Part shown: positions 19,649-32,463 of the stretch, piece after piece
Position numbering within the stretch: the first letter of the stretch is position 1
Layout of the letters: each line of letters opens with the position of its first letter
From: an uncultured Pseudomonadales bacterium
GTDB lineage: Bacteria > Pseudomonadota > Gammaproteobacteria > Pseudomonadales > Azotimanducaceae
Reading direction: 5' to 3'
Length of the DNA: 64,000 nt
Assembly (NCBI GenBank): GCA_951813295.1
Contig: CATOTI010000002.1
Span: forward strand, 496,001 to 560,000
Notes under the pieces: model-generated
Databases searched by the model: none
What the model saw: only the letters and a program-made list of their open reading frames with translations
What the model was told of the DNA's origin: nothing
Program-made: the position numbers and the translations under genes

Positions 19649-19696
19649 CAATTTGCACCAATTGCGTCGGGGTCTGAATGACGCGAGACTCTGGCG

Positions 19697-20563
19697 ATGC
19701 AAGCGTTCATGCAGACCGTGCGTGGCGTCGCCGCGTTCATATTCATCGCGATCAACACGATCATCTGGGTCATTCCCATCTATCTGCTCGCTTTGATCCG
19801 GTTGTTCGTTCCCGGCCGCAACGAGCGAATCAACGCGGTCATGGATTCTTTCATCAGCGTCTGGGTTGGTGGCAATCGAGCTTTCATGCGCGCCTTCGAC
19901 GTCTCGAAGATCGACGCCGAGTTTCTCGGCGAACCGTTACGGCGCGATGGATGGTATCTCGTCGTGTCGAACCATCAGAGTTGGACCGACATCATGGTCC
20001 TGCAAACGACGTTGCTCGGCCGCATTCCGCCCCTCAAGTTCTTCACGAAAAAGCAACTGATCTGGGTGCCAGGCGTGGGACTCGCAATGAAGCTTCTCGG
20101 GTTCCCTTACGTTCGCCGGTTCAGCCGTGACGAGATCGCGCGCGACCCGAGTTTGATCGCACTCGACCGCGATGCGATCGACCAGGCCTGCGCCGGGTTT
20201 ATGGAGCGACCGTCGTCGGTGCTGAACTTCCTCGAGGGAACGCGGTACACGAAAGCGAAACACGCCAACCAGGAATCTCCCTACCGACATCTGCTGAAGC
20301 CGAAGGCAGGTGGCTTCGCCATGGTGAACCAAGCACTGCAACACCGGCTGAATGGGGTCGTGGATGTGACGATCACCTATCCGACGTCGAGCGCGCCGGG
20401 GTTCTGGGACTTCTGGTGCGGGCGTGCGCCCCGGGTCGAGTTTCGCGCGGAGTTGCTCCCCGCGCCGGCACCGGAGCGGGACGCGGTCGAGACCTGGATA
20501 ACGTCACTCTGGCAGCAGAAAGACGCCTACCTCGAGGCCCAACGCGCGGGCAACGGGACTTAA
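19697..20563 (+). CDS. Acyltransferase, PlsC/YihG-like (lysophosphatidic acid acyltransferase family)
   Basis: A 288-residue membrane enzyme with an N-terminal hydrophobic helix (FIFIAINTIIWVIPIYLLALI) and the acyltransferase box NHQSWTD (HxxxxD). Later motifs are LGFPYVRRFSRDE, FLEGTRYTKAKH (EGTR, glycerophosphate binding) and the KPKAGGFAMV segment found in the YihG branch. It probably transfers acyl groups from acyl-CoA or acyl-ACP to a lysophospholipid at the inner membrane. The stop overlaps the stop of the convergent coiled-coil gene by 4 bp. Confidence 0.9.
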   Translation: MQAFMQTVRGVAAFIFIAINTIIWVIPIYLLALIRLFVPGRNERINAVMDSFISVWVGGNRAFMRAFDVSKIDAEFLGEPLRRDGWYLVVSNHQSWTDIMVLQTTLLGRIPPLKFFTKKQLIWVPGVGLAMKLLGFPYVRRFSRDEIARDPSLIALDRDAIDQACAGFMERPSSVLNFLEGTRYTKAKHANQESPYRHLLKPKAGGFAMVNQALQHRLNGVVDVTITYPTSSAPGFWDFWCGRAPRVEFRAELLPAPAPERDAVETWITSLWQQKDAYLEAQRAGNGT

Positions 20564-21288
20564 GGGATCGCCTGCTGGAGCTCGAGTACTTGTCGGTTCA
20601 AAGTCTGGCGGTTGGCATCGATCGCAACGATCGCTTCCTCCACGTCTTTCAACCGAGCATCCATCCGCACGGCAATGGCGGAAGCTGAGTTGGCTTTGTC
20701 GACCACGTCGCGACGTCCGGCGATAACTGAATTCATCTGCTGATCGAGCGTCGTGACTCGGTCGATAATTTCATCTTGCTGCTCGAGCGCCGTGTCATGA
20801 CGCGAGACGGTGCTCTTCAGGTTCTTGACGTCGCCACCCTGCACCGAGACGGCCTTGGTATTGCGCGCGATGGCCGATCGGTTGTCCTCGATCCACTTGC
20901 GGTTTCGTTTGTTCGTAAGATCCCAGAGTTTCCGGATCTCGTCTTCCCAGAAACCGATCTGCTGATTCGTGTCCGATTCGGACTCCGAGATCGACGCATC
21001 CGTCATCTGTAGCCGGTCTTCGAGCAAACGAATGCGCTGGTCGGCGTCGGCGATCGTATTCTCCGATTCGAGCAGGCGTTCACGCTGCTCGAAGATCATC
21101 CATCCCGCGCCCATGAGCGCGATGACGGCGAGCCCCAACACGAGATTGGTCGCGACATTGCCGCCGCCGCCACCGCCCGAGGTCGTCGTCGTTCGACCGT
21201 AGCGGCCGGTCGGCGCCGCCGTCGTCGGCGTCGTTTCTGCCGAAGCCGCGCCCGTCGTCTGTATACCCGGTTCGAGTCGTTCCGCCAC
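20560..21288 (-). CDS. Single-pass membrane coiled-coil protein, unknown function
   Basis: A 242-residue protein in three parts: a low-complexity cytoplasmic N-terminus (TTPTTAAPTGRYGRTTTTSGGGGGG), one transmembrane helix at residues about 45-66 (NVATNLVLGLAVIALMGAGWMIF), and a long heptad-rich coiled coil (RERLLESENTIADADQRIRLLEDRLQ and further to the end). I recognise no enzymatic domain. The topology resembles small envelope scaffolding proteins of gammaproteobacteria. It is 300 bp upstream of, and antisense-convergent with, nothing but the acyltransferase; the groESL terminator lies behind its start. Confidence 0.7.
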   Translation of the reverse strand: MAERLEPGIQTTGAASAETTPTTAAPTGRYGRTTTTSGGGGGGNVATNLVLGLAVIALMGAGWMIFEQRERLLESENTIADADQRIRLLEDRLQMTDASISESESDTNQQIGFWEDEIRKLWDLTNKRNRKWIEDNRSAIARNTKAVSVQGGDVKNLKSTVSRHDTALEQQDEIIDRVTTLDQQMNSVIAGRRDVVDKANSASAIAVRMDARLKDVEEAIVAIDANRQTLNRQVLELQQAIP

Positions 21289-21395
21289 GCTACCTCCCGG
21301 ACAAAGACGCGAGATTAATCCCTACCTTTCGGCCCGCCAAGAATCGTCGGATCAATTCCGACCTACCTCCCGACTTTCTCAAGAACTTTCCCCAT

Positions 21396-21426
21396 AAAAA
21401 GAAACCCCGCCAATTGGCGGGGTTTC
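21396..21426 (-). terminator. Rho-independent terminator of groESL
   Basis: The plus strand holds a near-perfect palindrome (GAAACCCCGCC AATT GGCGGGGTTTC, 21401-21426). On the minus strand the hairpin is followed directly by TTTTTA, the U-tract of an intrinsic terminator for a transcript coming from groEL. It lies about 180 bp beyond the groEL stop codon. Confidence 0.88.
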
Positions 21427-21453
21427 CTGAACGGTCATTGGCATCGATGCGGC

Positions 21454-21602
21454 GCCCACCGGGGGTGGGCGATGCAGTTCTTGCGTAAGCAAGAACTGCC
21501 AACGAACGCCTTCGTGCAGTCGCATCCACGTTCAGCCGAGCTGAACGCTTCGCAGTTTTTGCGCGAGCAAAAACCTGCGGACGGACCGCCTTCGGCGGTC
21601 CG
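21454..21602. repeat. Cluster of five consecutive hairpins after groEL
   Basis: Between the groEL stop and its terminator there are five non-overlapping inverted repeats: 21454-21470 (7-bp stem GCCCACC), 21474-21499 (11-bp stem GCAGTTCTTGC, 4-nt loop), 21530-21546 (7-bp stem GTTCAGC), 21551-21579 (CGCAG plus TTTTTGC stems, one-base bulge) and 21582-21602 (9-bp stem CGGACCGCC, abutting the stop codon). The gap from 21289 to 21602 contains no gene. The stems differ in sequence, so they are not copies of a single REP element. Confidence 0.8.
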
Positions 21603-23264
<1,662 letters not shown>

Positions 23265-23555
23265 TTAGCCTTCGAGCACGCCGAAGATTTCCGACTCAGA
23301 GAGGATCAGGAGTTCCTCACCGTCGATCTTCACCGTACTTCCGGCGTACTGACCAAAAACTACTGTGTCGCCGACTTTCACGTCAGGCGCCTGCTGCGAA
23401 CCGTTGTCGAGCAACTTGCCAGGACCAACCGCGAGGATTTCGCCCTGCGACGGTTTCTCCGAAGCGCTATCGGGCAACACGATGCCACCAGCGGACACCG
23501 CATCCTCCTCGATTCGTCGCACTACCACGCGGTCGTGCAATGGTCGAATGTTCAT
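23265..23555 (-). CDS. groES: Co-chaperonin GroES (Hsp10)
   Basis: A 96-residue heptameric lid of the GroEL chamber. [46 protein letters not shown] shows the usual N-terminal strand and mobile loop. The C-terminus ([34 protein letters not shown]) is canonical. It is the first gene of the operon and lies under the CIRCE operator. Confidence 0.99.
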   Translation of the reverse strand: MNIRPLHDRVVVRRIEEDAVSAGGIVLPDSASEKPSQGEILAVGPGKLLDNGSQQAPDVKVGDTVVFGQYAGSTVKIDGEELLILSESEIFGVLEG

Positions 23556-23593
23556 GACCTAGCTTCTCCCAAGCTTCAAAACATCTTTGAAAC

Positions 23594-23622
23594 AAAGGCT
23601 CGACGTATGAGGTCGAGCCTTT
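23594..23622 (-). promoter_or_regulatory. Hairpin in the groES 5' untranslated region
   Basis: A perfect 11-bp inverted repeat (AAAGGCTCGAC / GTCGAGCCTTT) with a 7-nt loop lies between CIRCE and the groES start. Read on the transcript strand the 3' arm is followed by G-TTT, giving it a terminator- or attenuator-like look. It could modulate transcript stability or translation of groES; that is inference. Confidence 0.7.
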
Positions 23623-23630
23623 GAAGTGGG

Positions 23631-23657
23631 TTAGCACTCTCTGGCCGAGAGTGCTAG
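23631..23657 (-). promoter_or_regulatory. CIRCE operator (HrcA binding site)
   Basis: TTAGCACTC-N9-GAGTGCTAG matches the CIRCE consensus (TTAGCACTC-N9-GAGTGCTAA) in all but the last base. It lies just downstream of the predicted -10 box, where bound HrcA repressor would block groESL transcription. Heat inactivation of HrcA would relieve this. Confidence 0.97.
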
Positions 23658-23666
23658 CGGGCGCTT

Positions 23667-23694
23667 ATCTTAAGGATCGAAGGTGACGAATCAA
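23667..23694 (-). promoter_or_regulatory. Predicted sigma70-type promoter of groESL
   Basis: On the minus strand TTGATT (-35, 23694-23689) and TAAGAT (-10, 23672-23667) are separated by 16 bp. Each box matches its consensus at four of six positions. The expected start site, about 7 nt downstream, falls at the edge of CIRCE, which supports the assignment. I see no clear sigma32 promoter. Confidence 0.6.
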
Positions 23695-23730
23695 GGCATT
23701 TCGATCGGTTTTGCAGCAAAACCGTTCCCG

Positions 23731-24813
23731 TCACGCAGGCAGACGCTCCGCAACGGCTTCGTGGACCGCAATACTCGTCACCCGCTCGAGATCATCGAAG
23801 AACACGCGCACGAAGAATGCATCGTCGAGACCCGGCAAGGATGCATCCGTCAGGCGCGTGATCGGAAAGCAGCAGACGAGCGGCCCTTTCGCACCGCGCC
23901 TCACATCGCTCGGCTGGCCGAACCGCGCCTCGATCTCATCGCGCTCTAGCCCACGCAGATGATTCTGTGTCTCCCGAAGGCTGGAAAGGAGAGCGCGGAC
24001 GACACGAACGTTGGCTTCCACCGCGAGGCGAGAGACGAGTGCACGTACGACCTCACGATCGCCAGGCCAATTCGCGAGGCAAGCGACCGCGTGCTGGCGC
24101 ACACCGCGGTTGTCATCTCCCAGCACGTCGAGGAACGCCGCGCGGACACGTGATCGATCACGAAACTGCCAGAGGCCAGACGCGGCGGTCCGTCGAACGG
24201 TAGCGCTTGGATCGCCGAGCGATTCGATCAGGAGGTCGATGGCCGGTTCATCGAGCGGATTCGTCTTACATCGCTGGCACGACAACGCATGTAGAACCGC
24301 GGCGCGGACCCGCGGCGCCTCGTCGGTGGCGGCCCGGGTGAGGGCATCGAACGTCTGACCGTCCCAATCCGTGACATGGTGGTCGAGATACTGCGAAGCG
24401 CCGGCGCGAACGCGCGGGTTGGCGCTTGTTAAGCCGCGAATCGCCGCCGCATGGCCAGCCTCACCGGCAGTCGAGACGAACCGGTGGGCCCAATGTGAAT
24501 ACGGATAGGCGAGGCCCATCATCTCGACGAAGTCGTCGAGCTCGGCCGACGAGCACGCTTCCACGCCCTCGCGCTGCGTCCGCGCGAGCAACTCGACGTA
24601 GTGCTTGAGCCGGGTCCAGTCGCGGCAGAGTACGGAACGCGCGAGCGCCCGGTACGCGCCGGCAAGCGTAAGGGCCGTCGGGACGGGAGCGCTTTGCCAA
24701 TGTTTCGCGACGAACCGTTCGGCGGCGGGATCACCATCGGCATAAGCTTTCGTCAGGTGCTTGGCTTTCTGTTTCAGGAAGCGAAGTGACGGGAACGGGA
24801 CTTGATGAGCCAC
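23731..24813 (-). CDS. HEAT-repeat protein, unknown function
   Basis: About 360 residues from GTG 24813, chosen because AAGGAG sits 6 nt upstream; the track's ATG start lies before that ribosome-binding site. The N-terminal about 120 residues (VPFPSLRFLKQKAKHLTKAYADGDPAAERFVAKHW) resemble the ankyrin/HEAT-associated N-terminal module of environmental bacteria. From residue about 125 there are HEAT/PBS-like repeats (GLTSANPRVRAGASQYL, LGDPSATVRRTAASGLWQF, LGDDNRGVRQHAVACLANW). No catalytic motif is visible. It probably acts as a protein-protein interaction scaffold. It reads toward groESL, with a small hairpin at 23706-23724 after its stop, and CIRCE beyond. Confidence 0.75.
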   Translation of the reverse strand: MAHQVPFPSLRFLKQKAKHLTKAYADGDPAAERFVAKHWQSAPVPTALTLAGAYRALARSVLCRDWTRLKHYVELLARTQREGVEACSSAELDDFVEMMGLAYPYSHWAHRFVSTAGEAGHAAAIRGLTSANPRVRAGASQYLDHHVTDWDGQTFDALTRAATDEAPRVRAAVLHALSCQRCKTNPLDEPAIDLLIESLGDPSATVRRTAASGLWQFRDRSRVRAAFLDVLGDDNRGVRQHAVACLANWPGDREVVRALVSRLAVEANVRVVRALLSSLRETQNHLRGLERDEIEARFGQPSDVRRGAKGPLVCCFPITRLTDASLPGLDDAFFVRVFFDDLERVTSIAVHEAVAERLPA

Positions 24814-24989
24814 GTGAATCTCCTTCCAGTAGGGCAATGGGTCCGCTCAATGCCGTGAAAGTGAGATCGGCAGATCGAAGTAGAACGATTCGACGTCAGT
24901 GCCAGGTGAGCTTGTGCTCTTTCCGCGGACTGGATGCGCCCTGCACGCGGCAAGACCCTACCACGCGCGACAGGGTCGAATCGACGAAG

Positions 24990-25532
24990 CTAAGAAGTCG
25001 GCGGTGGTCGCTCCCGATCGTCTTTCGCGCCTTCCGCCACGACCTCCTCTGCCACCCCGTCGATCGTGCGAAACCGCGCGGGCGCATCGTTCGCTGGCGT
25101 TTCGGTGAACGTGCTCGTATCGAATGATCGGGCACCGCCATGCCCTTCACCGAACGGCGTCGCGCCGCCGCTCAACGTCGTCACCTTGATCCTCGACATG
25201 ACCACCTTCGCGATCGACACCCGAACGGGCGGCGTCAGCAACAGGAATCCGACCGCATCGGTCACAAAGCCTGGCGTGACGAGCACGGCACCGGCGACCG
25301 CGAGTAGCAATCCCTCGACCATTTCCTGCGCCGGCAGACCACCGCTATTAAGCTTGTTCACGCCCCGGGTGAGCGTCGCCAGGCCTTGCACTCTGAGCAA
25401 GCCGACGCCGATCACGGCGGTCAGCACCACGAGGCCGATGGTCGGCCACGGACCGATCCATCCGCCGACCTCGATCAGCAGATACATCTCGGCCAGCGGC
25501 ATCAGGAAAAAGACGAGCAGCCATTTGTTCAT
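24990..25532 (-). CDS. fxsA: FxsA family inner-membrane protein
   Basis: About 180 residues from ATG 25532 (MNKWLLVFFLMPLAEMYLLIEVGGWIG), which matches the FxsA N-terminus; the longer ORF adds 27 non-homologous residues. Three or four membrane helices are visible (PTIGLVVLTAVIGVGLLRVQGL, LLLAVAGAVLVTPGFVTDAVGFLLLTPPVR), including the family's PGF(V/I)TD motif, and then a hydrophilic tail. E. coli FxsA relieves F-plasmid exclusion of phage T7 when overproduced; its normal role is unknown. Divergent from the alkyltransferase-like gene. The roughly 175 bp between it and the HEAT gene start hold no gene that I can see. Confidence 0.9.
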   Translation of the reverse strand: MNKWLLVFFLMPLAEMYLLIEVGGWIGPWPTIGLVVLTAVIGVGLLRVQGLATLTRGVNKLNSGGLPAQEMVEGLLLAVAGAVLVTPGFVTDAVGFLLLTPPVRVSIAKVVMSRIKVTTLSGGATPFGEGHGGARSFDTSTFTETPANDAPARFRTIDGVAEEVVAEGAKDDRERPPPTS

Positions 25533-25606
25533 GGAGTAGATGATGTGGTCGATCGAGTACAAGACAATGACCCCAAGCCCCATCGTCGAACAAGTACGGC
25601 GGCCCC

Positions 25607-25975
25607 TTGGCAAAACGAACGCGCGCGAAGCGAAAGCAGAAGACCGAGACGAACGCTATCGATGAGATCGAAGCACCACCCGCGGAACGCATCTACCAGG
25701 TGATCCAGAGCATCCCAGCGGGTTCGGTTGCGACCTATGGCCAGGTCGCCGATCTCGCCGGTTTACCGCGCGGTGCGCGTCGCGTGGGTCGAGCCCTGTC
25801 GAATCTCCCAAAGGGCTCCCGCTTACCGTGGTACCGCGTCCTGAATGCGAGTGGACGCAGTTCCCTACCGCCGGCGGGCGCGAAACGGCAATACGACGCA
25901 CTGCGAGATGAAGGCGTCGCGGTCGTCGGGGGGCGTGTCAGTCTGAAGAACTTCCGCTGGCAACTCGATCCCTGA
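25607..25975 (+). CDS. Alkyltransferase-like protein (ATL/YbaZ type)
   Basis: About 122 residues from TTG 25607, preceded by a Lys/Arg-rich leader. The domain IYQVIQSIPAGSVATYGQVADLAGLPRGARRVGRALSNLP is the DNA-binding part of O6-alkylguanine transferases. The active-site PCHR is replaced by PWYRVLNASG, the hallmark of ATL proteins, which bind alkylated bases without repairing them and recruit nucleotide excision repair. The start is uncertain because no in-frame ATG lies upstream of the domain. The C-terminus overlaps the convergent ampG gene by 38 bp. Confidence 0.88.
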   Translation: MAKRTRAKRKQKTETNAIDEIEAPPAERIYQVIQSIPAGSVATYGQVADLAGLPRGARRVGRALSNLPKGSRLPWYRVLNASGRSSLPPAGAKRQYDALRDEGVAVVGGRVSLKNFRWQLDP

Positions 25976-27281
25976 ACTCCGCCCGTCGCAACAAAACGAG
26001 CGTCAAGACGATGGCCGGGAGCCCCAGCACCGCGGCATAGACAAAAAACGTCGTGTAGTCGGTCGCATCGACGATGAAGCCCGACGACCCACCGAGGAAC
26101 TTGCCCGGTAGCGTCATGAACGAGCTGAACAGCGCATATTGCGTAGCCGTGTAAGAGCGGTTGACGAGGCTCGAAAGAAACGCGACGAAAGCGACGGTAG
26201 CGAATCCACCGCTTAGGTTGTCCGCGACGATGACGACGGTGAGAAACTCGATGGACGGCCCGGTTTGCGCGAGCCCCGCAAACAAAAGGTTCGTCGCCGC
26301 GACGGCAATTGCGCCGATCAGCAGCATTCGCAAAACACCGTAACGCACGACCAACGCACCGCCGACGAATGAACCCAGCATCGTCATGGCGAAACCGAAT
26401 GTTTTGACTACGCCCGCGATCTCGGACTTGGTGAAGCCGAGATCGATGTAGAACGGGTTCGCCATGATGCCCATCGTAAGATCACTGATCCGATAACAAC
26501 CGATCAGCGCGAGGAGCAGAAGTGCCGTGTAGCGATGGCGGCGAAAAAACTCGAGGAACGGATTGACGACCGCTTCGTGCACGAAGCGTCGCAATCGAAC
26601 GAGGCGCGAGAGGTCGCCCAACGAGGCCACGGGCCTTTCAATGGGTTCACGGACGACGAACGTCGTCACGACGCCGATCCCCATCAAGCCCGCCATGATC
26701 GAATAGCTCGTCGGCCAGTCGTAGATATCCGCAAAAAAGAGCGCGCCGCCACCGGCCACGAGCAGCGCGACGCGATAGCCGAAGATATAGGCGGCGGCCA
26801 GCACGCCTTGCACATCGTCGGGCCCCGCTTCGATGCGAAATGCATCGACCGTGATGTCCTGTGTTGCCGAACCGAATGCGACGAGGAGCGCAAAGAGCGC
26901 CACCTGCACGAGGCTGACGGCGGGGTCGGTGCTCGCGAGACCGAGAATCCCCGCGATGATCATCACCTGGGCAATCAGCAACCAGCTACGCCGCTGCCCG
27001 AGCGGCAACGGTAGGCGCAATCGATCGACGATCGGCGCCCAAAGAACCTTGATCGAAAAGAGCAGGCCAACCCAACTGAAGAGACCGATCGTCGCGCGGC
27101 TGACATCGACTTCCCGAAGCCAGGCCGACAGCGTCGAGAAGACGAGTAGGAACGGGAGGCCGGCGGAAAAACCCAACGCGAAGATCGCAAGAGAGCGTGG
27201 TTCCAGATAGATCGAGACGGCCGCACAGGCCGAACGAATCCGGCTGGTACGCGTTCGACGATCTTCTCCCGTCACCGCCAT
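25938..27281 (-). CDS. ampG: AmpG-like muropeptide MFS permease
   Basis: A 447-residue major-facilitator protein with about 12 helices. AmpG-type features are FALGFSAGLPFLLVFSTLSAWLREVDVSRATIGLFSWVGL, the loop WAPIVDRLRLPLPLGQRRSWL, and GSATQDITVDAFRIE. AmpG imports GlcNAc-anhydroMurNAc peptides from the periplasm for cell-wall recycling, and ampD (33357-33905) in the same window acts later in that pathway. It begins 20 bp after the yajQ stop on the same strand, so the two are probably co-transcribed. Confidence 0.92.
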   Translation of the reverse strand: MAVTGEDRRTRTSRIRSACAAVSIYLEPRSLAIFALGFSAGLPFLLVFSTLSAWLREVDVSRATIGLFSWVGLLFSIKVLWAPIVDRLRLPLPLGQRRSWLLIAQVMIIAGILGLASTDPAVSLVQVALFALLVAFGSATQDITVDAFRIEAGPDDVQGVLAAAYIFGYRVALLVAGGGALFFADIYDWPTSYSIMAGLMGIGVVTTFVVREPIERPVASLGDLSRLVRLRRFVHEAVVNPFLEFFRRHRYTALLLLALIGCYRISDLTMGIMANPFYIDLGFTKSEIAGVVKTFGFAMTMLGSFVGGALVVRYGVLRMLLIGAIAVAATNLLFAGLAQTGPSIEFLTVVIVADNLSGGFATVAFVAFLSSLVNRSYTATQYALFSSFMTLPGKFLGGSSGFIVDATDYTTFFVYAAVLGLPAIVLTLVLLRRAEFRDRVASGSSSD

Positions 27282-27301
27282 TTCAGCGGTCCTGGTCGGG
27301 A

Positions 27302-27784
27302 TTAATCGCGAAAGTTGTCGTACTGCAGCGGGCGATCGAGGTCTTGATCCTTGAGCGTCGCGATCACGTTCTGCAGGTCGTCGCGCTTCTTACCCGTGAC
27401 GCGCACCTTGTCGCCCTGCACTTGCGCCTGGACCTTGAGCTTCTTGTCCTTGATCAGCTTGACGATCTTCTTGCTCGTATCGCGGTCGATCCCCTGCTTG
27501 AGCCCCAGCGTCTGTCGCTTCACCTTGCCCGCCCCTTCGATGTCGCCGGGATCGATCGCGCCGATATCGAGCCGGCGTTTGATCATCTTGTCCTGCAGGA
27601 TGTCCACGAGTTGGGCAATCTGAAACTCTTCCGGCGACCAGACCTGTACGACCTGATCGGTGAGCTCGAAGCCCGCGTCCACACCACGGAAATCAAATCG
27701 CGTCTTGAGTTCACGACTCGCCTGATCGACGGCATTGCGTAACTCTTGCCAATCAACTTCGGAAACGACATCAAAGGACGGCAT
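27302..27784 (-). CDS. yajQ: YajQ family nucleotide/cyclic di-GMP-binding protein
   Basis: A 160-residue protein opening MPSFDVVSEVDWQELRNAVDQASRELKTRFDF with the RFDFR motif and closing RVTGKKRDDLQNVIATLKDQDLDRPLQYDNFRD. Both ends are hallmarks of the YajQ two-domain fold. Members bind tRNA/nucleotides, and some bind cyclic di-GMP and act with transcription factors. Cytoplasmic. Upstream partner of ampG. Its start is 81 bp from that of the divergent adenosyltransferase. Confidence 0.96.
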   Translation of the reverse strand: MPSFDVVSEVDWQELRNAVDQASRELKTRFDFRGVDAGFELTDQVVQVWSPEEFQIAQLVDILQDKMIKRRLDIGAIDPGDIEGAGKVKRQTLGLKQGIDRDTSKKIVKLIKDKKLKVQAQVQGDKVRVTGKKRDDLQNVIATLKDQDLDRPLQYDNFRD

Positions 27785-27865
27785 GGTTGCTCTCCGCTGG
27801 TGGACTCAAAACGCTTATCGTCAACGATCGAACGATCCGGCGAATTACGACATGGACCACGATTG

Positions 27866-28426
27866 ATGTCGACCGATCCACCCCGAATCGACCGCGTGAC
27901 CACGGCAACGGGCGATCGTGGCACAACGAGTCTCGCCGACGGAAACCGCTACTCGAAACATGATCCACGTGTGGAACTCCTGGGATCGCTCGACGAAGCC
28001 AACAGTGCACTCGGTTTGGCGCTGGCGAGTCTCGCCGAGCATCCAGCGCCAGCGGCGACCCTCCGGCGCTGCCAGTCGGCGCTCTTCGAGATCGGTGCTG
28101 TCGTCGCGACCGGAACGATCGAGGAGACGCGTACCGCGCACATCGAGGCCGCGATCGAATCGCTGGTGGCGGACGCCGAGGAGCTGAACGCGGTGCTACC
28201 CCCACTCGCGGAGTTTCTTCTACCCGGTGGTAGCGAGCCCACCGCCCGACTACATCTCGCACGCGCCATCGTTCGGCGCGCCGAGCGGGATTTCTGGCGG
28301 GCTAATGATGAGTCCCTGGACCTGACGGCGAGCGGCGCCGGTATCTATCTCAACCGCTTGTCGGATTACCTCTTCATCGCCGCGAGAACGACCAGCAGCG
28401 ACGAGCCGCTCTGGGATCGCAAATGA
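27866..28426 (+). CDS. Cob(I)alamin adenosyltransferase, PduO type
   Basis: A 186-residue enzyme that adenosylates cob(I)alamin using ATP to make coenzyme B12. The ATP-binding N-terminus TTATGDRGTTSLADGNRYSKHDPRVELLGSLDEANSALG is diagnostic. The later helices FLLPGGSEPTARLHLARAIVRRAERDFW and IYLNRLSDYLFIAAR complete the PduO fold. Start ATG 27866 was chosen because it precedes the domain directly; the longer track ORF overlaps the yajQ region. It converges on aceF with a 9-bp gap. Confidence 0.95.
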   Translation: MSTDPPRIDRVTTATGDRGTTSLADGNRYSKHDPRVELLGSLDEANSALGLALASLAEHPAPAATLRRCQSALFEIGAVVATGTIEETRTAHIEAAIESLVADAEELNAVLPPLAEFLLPGGSEPTARLHLARAIVRRAERDFWRANDESLDLTASGAGIYLNRLSDYLFIAARTTSSDEPLWDRK

Positions 28427-28435
28427 CGTCGTCGC

Positions 28436-29727
28436 CTAGAGGCTCAGCCGCCGGAAGTCGGCTAGAAGCGCGACCAGATCGGCCATGAAACGACCGGACT
28501 CCGCGCCATTCAACGCGCGATGATCGTAGGACAGCGACAAGGGCAATATTTTGCGAGGTTGAAAGCCGTCGCCGTCCCAGACCGGTTTCGTCGCAAGACG
28601 AGCAACCCCCAGAATCGCGACTTCGGGTGCATTCACGATCGGCGTGAATCCCGTGCCGCCGATGGCGCCCAAGCTCGAGATCGTAAAGCTCGCCCCACTC
28701 AAGTCGTCGGGGCGAAGACGTTTGGTTCGGGCCGCTTCTGACAAGGCGCCGATTTCCTCGGCGAGTTGCCAAACCCCTTTCTGATCGACATCGCGAATCA
28801 CGGGAACGAGCAATCCGTCCGCCGTGTCCACGGCAAAGCCGAGGTGGATATAACGTTTCTCGATCAGCGCCGTGACGTCCGCACTGAGCGACGCGTTAAC
28901 TCGCGGGTGCGTTTTCAGGTTGTACGCGACCGCCTTCATGATGAAAGGCAACGGCGTGAGGCTCACCTCCCGGGCGACCGCCTCCGGCTTCAAGGTCTGG
29001 CGAAACGTTTCGAGATCGGACACGTCCGCCTCGTCATGCTGCGTGACATGAACGACCGCGGCCCAACTCTTCGCGAGATTCGCGGCACCACGAGCCTGGA
29101 TCCGCGTGAGCGGCACGGACTCCACCTCGCCGAATTTCGAGAAATCGAGATTGAAGGTCGGCGTATGGGCCGTCGGTGCGTTCAAGGTCGTTTTGACGAA
29201 CGCTTTCACATCGTCCTTGACGATGCGACCGCGTGCTCCCGTGCCTTGAACCTCGCCGAGATCGACACCGAGTTCACGGGCAAGGCGTCGAACCGCCGGA
29301 CCCGCGTAGATCGATACCGAGTGGGCGGGATCGGGCGTCGTTTCCGGCATCGAGATCGAGCCATTGCTCGACGGCTCTGGTACGCGTGGCGCGTCGGGTA
29401 CCGCTTCCGGCGCGTCCGCGGTGGTCGGGGCTTCGGCAGCGGTCGGCGCGTCGACGCCTTCCGCCGACTTTTCGGCGTCCGTCTCGACCTCCGCTCCAGT
29501 GGGCGTTACCGAGACGATCAACTCATCCGCATTGACGATGTCCCCGAGCGCGACATGAATCGCTTCGACGACGCCCGCAAACGGGGCTGGCACCTCCATC
29601 GAGGCCTTGTCGGATTCGATCACGATCAGCGCATCGTTCTCGGCGACCGTCGCGCCGACGTCGACCATGATCTCGATGACCTCGACATCCTCGGCGTCGC
29701 CGATGTCGGGAATTCGAACTTCGTTCG

Positions 29728-29731
<4 letters not shown>
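28436..29731 (-). CDS. aceF: Pyruvate dehydrogenase E2 (dihydrolipoamide acetyltransferase), single lipoyl domain
   Basis: A 431-residue core component of the pyruvate dehydrogenase complex. The order is one lipoyl domain (residues about 4-78, lipoylated Lys in VIESDKASMEVPAP), an Ala/Pro-rich linker, an E3-binding domain (AGPAVRRLARELGVDLGEVQGTGARGRI), and the catalytic domain ending SYDHRALNGAESGRFM. The active-site His is present; the usual Asp of DHRxxDG is Asn, a variant known in other E2p proteins such as Azotobacter's. E. coli has three lipoyl domains, this one has one. Its ATG overlaps the aceE stop by 4 bp. No lpd follows. Confidence 0.96.
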
Positions 29732-32391
<2,660 letters not shown>

Positions 32392-32463
32392 AGCTGAACT
32401 CGATTGGAGGGAGCTGGAATTATGCGAGATGTGCCCGGCTTCCTCATGACTTTCGCATTCAGG

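Noticed and set aside
21454-21602. CRISPR-like or REP array after groEL
   Set aside because: The stems have unrelated sequences and there are no equal-length spacers.
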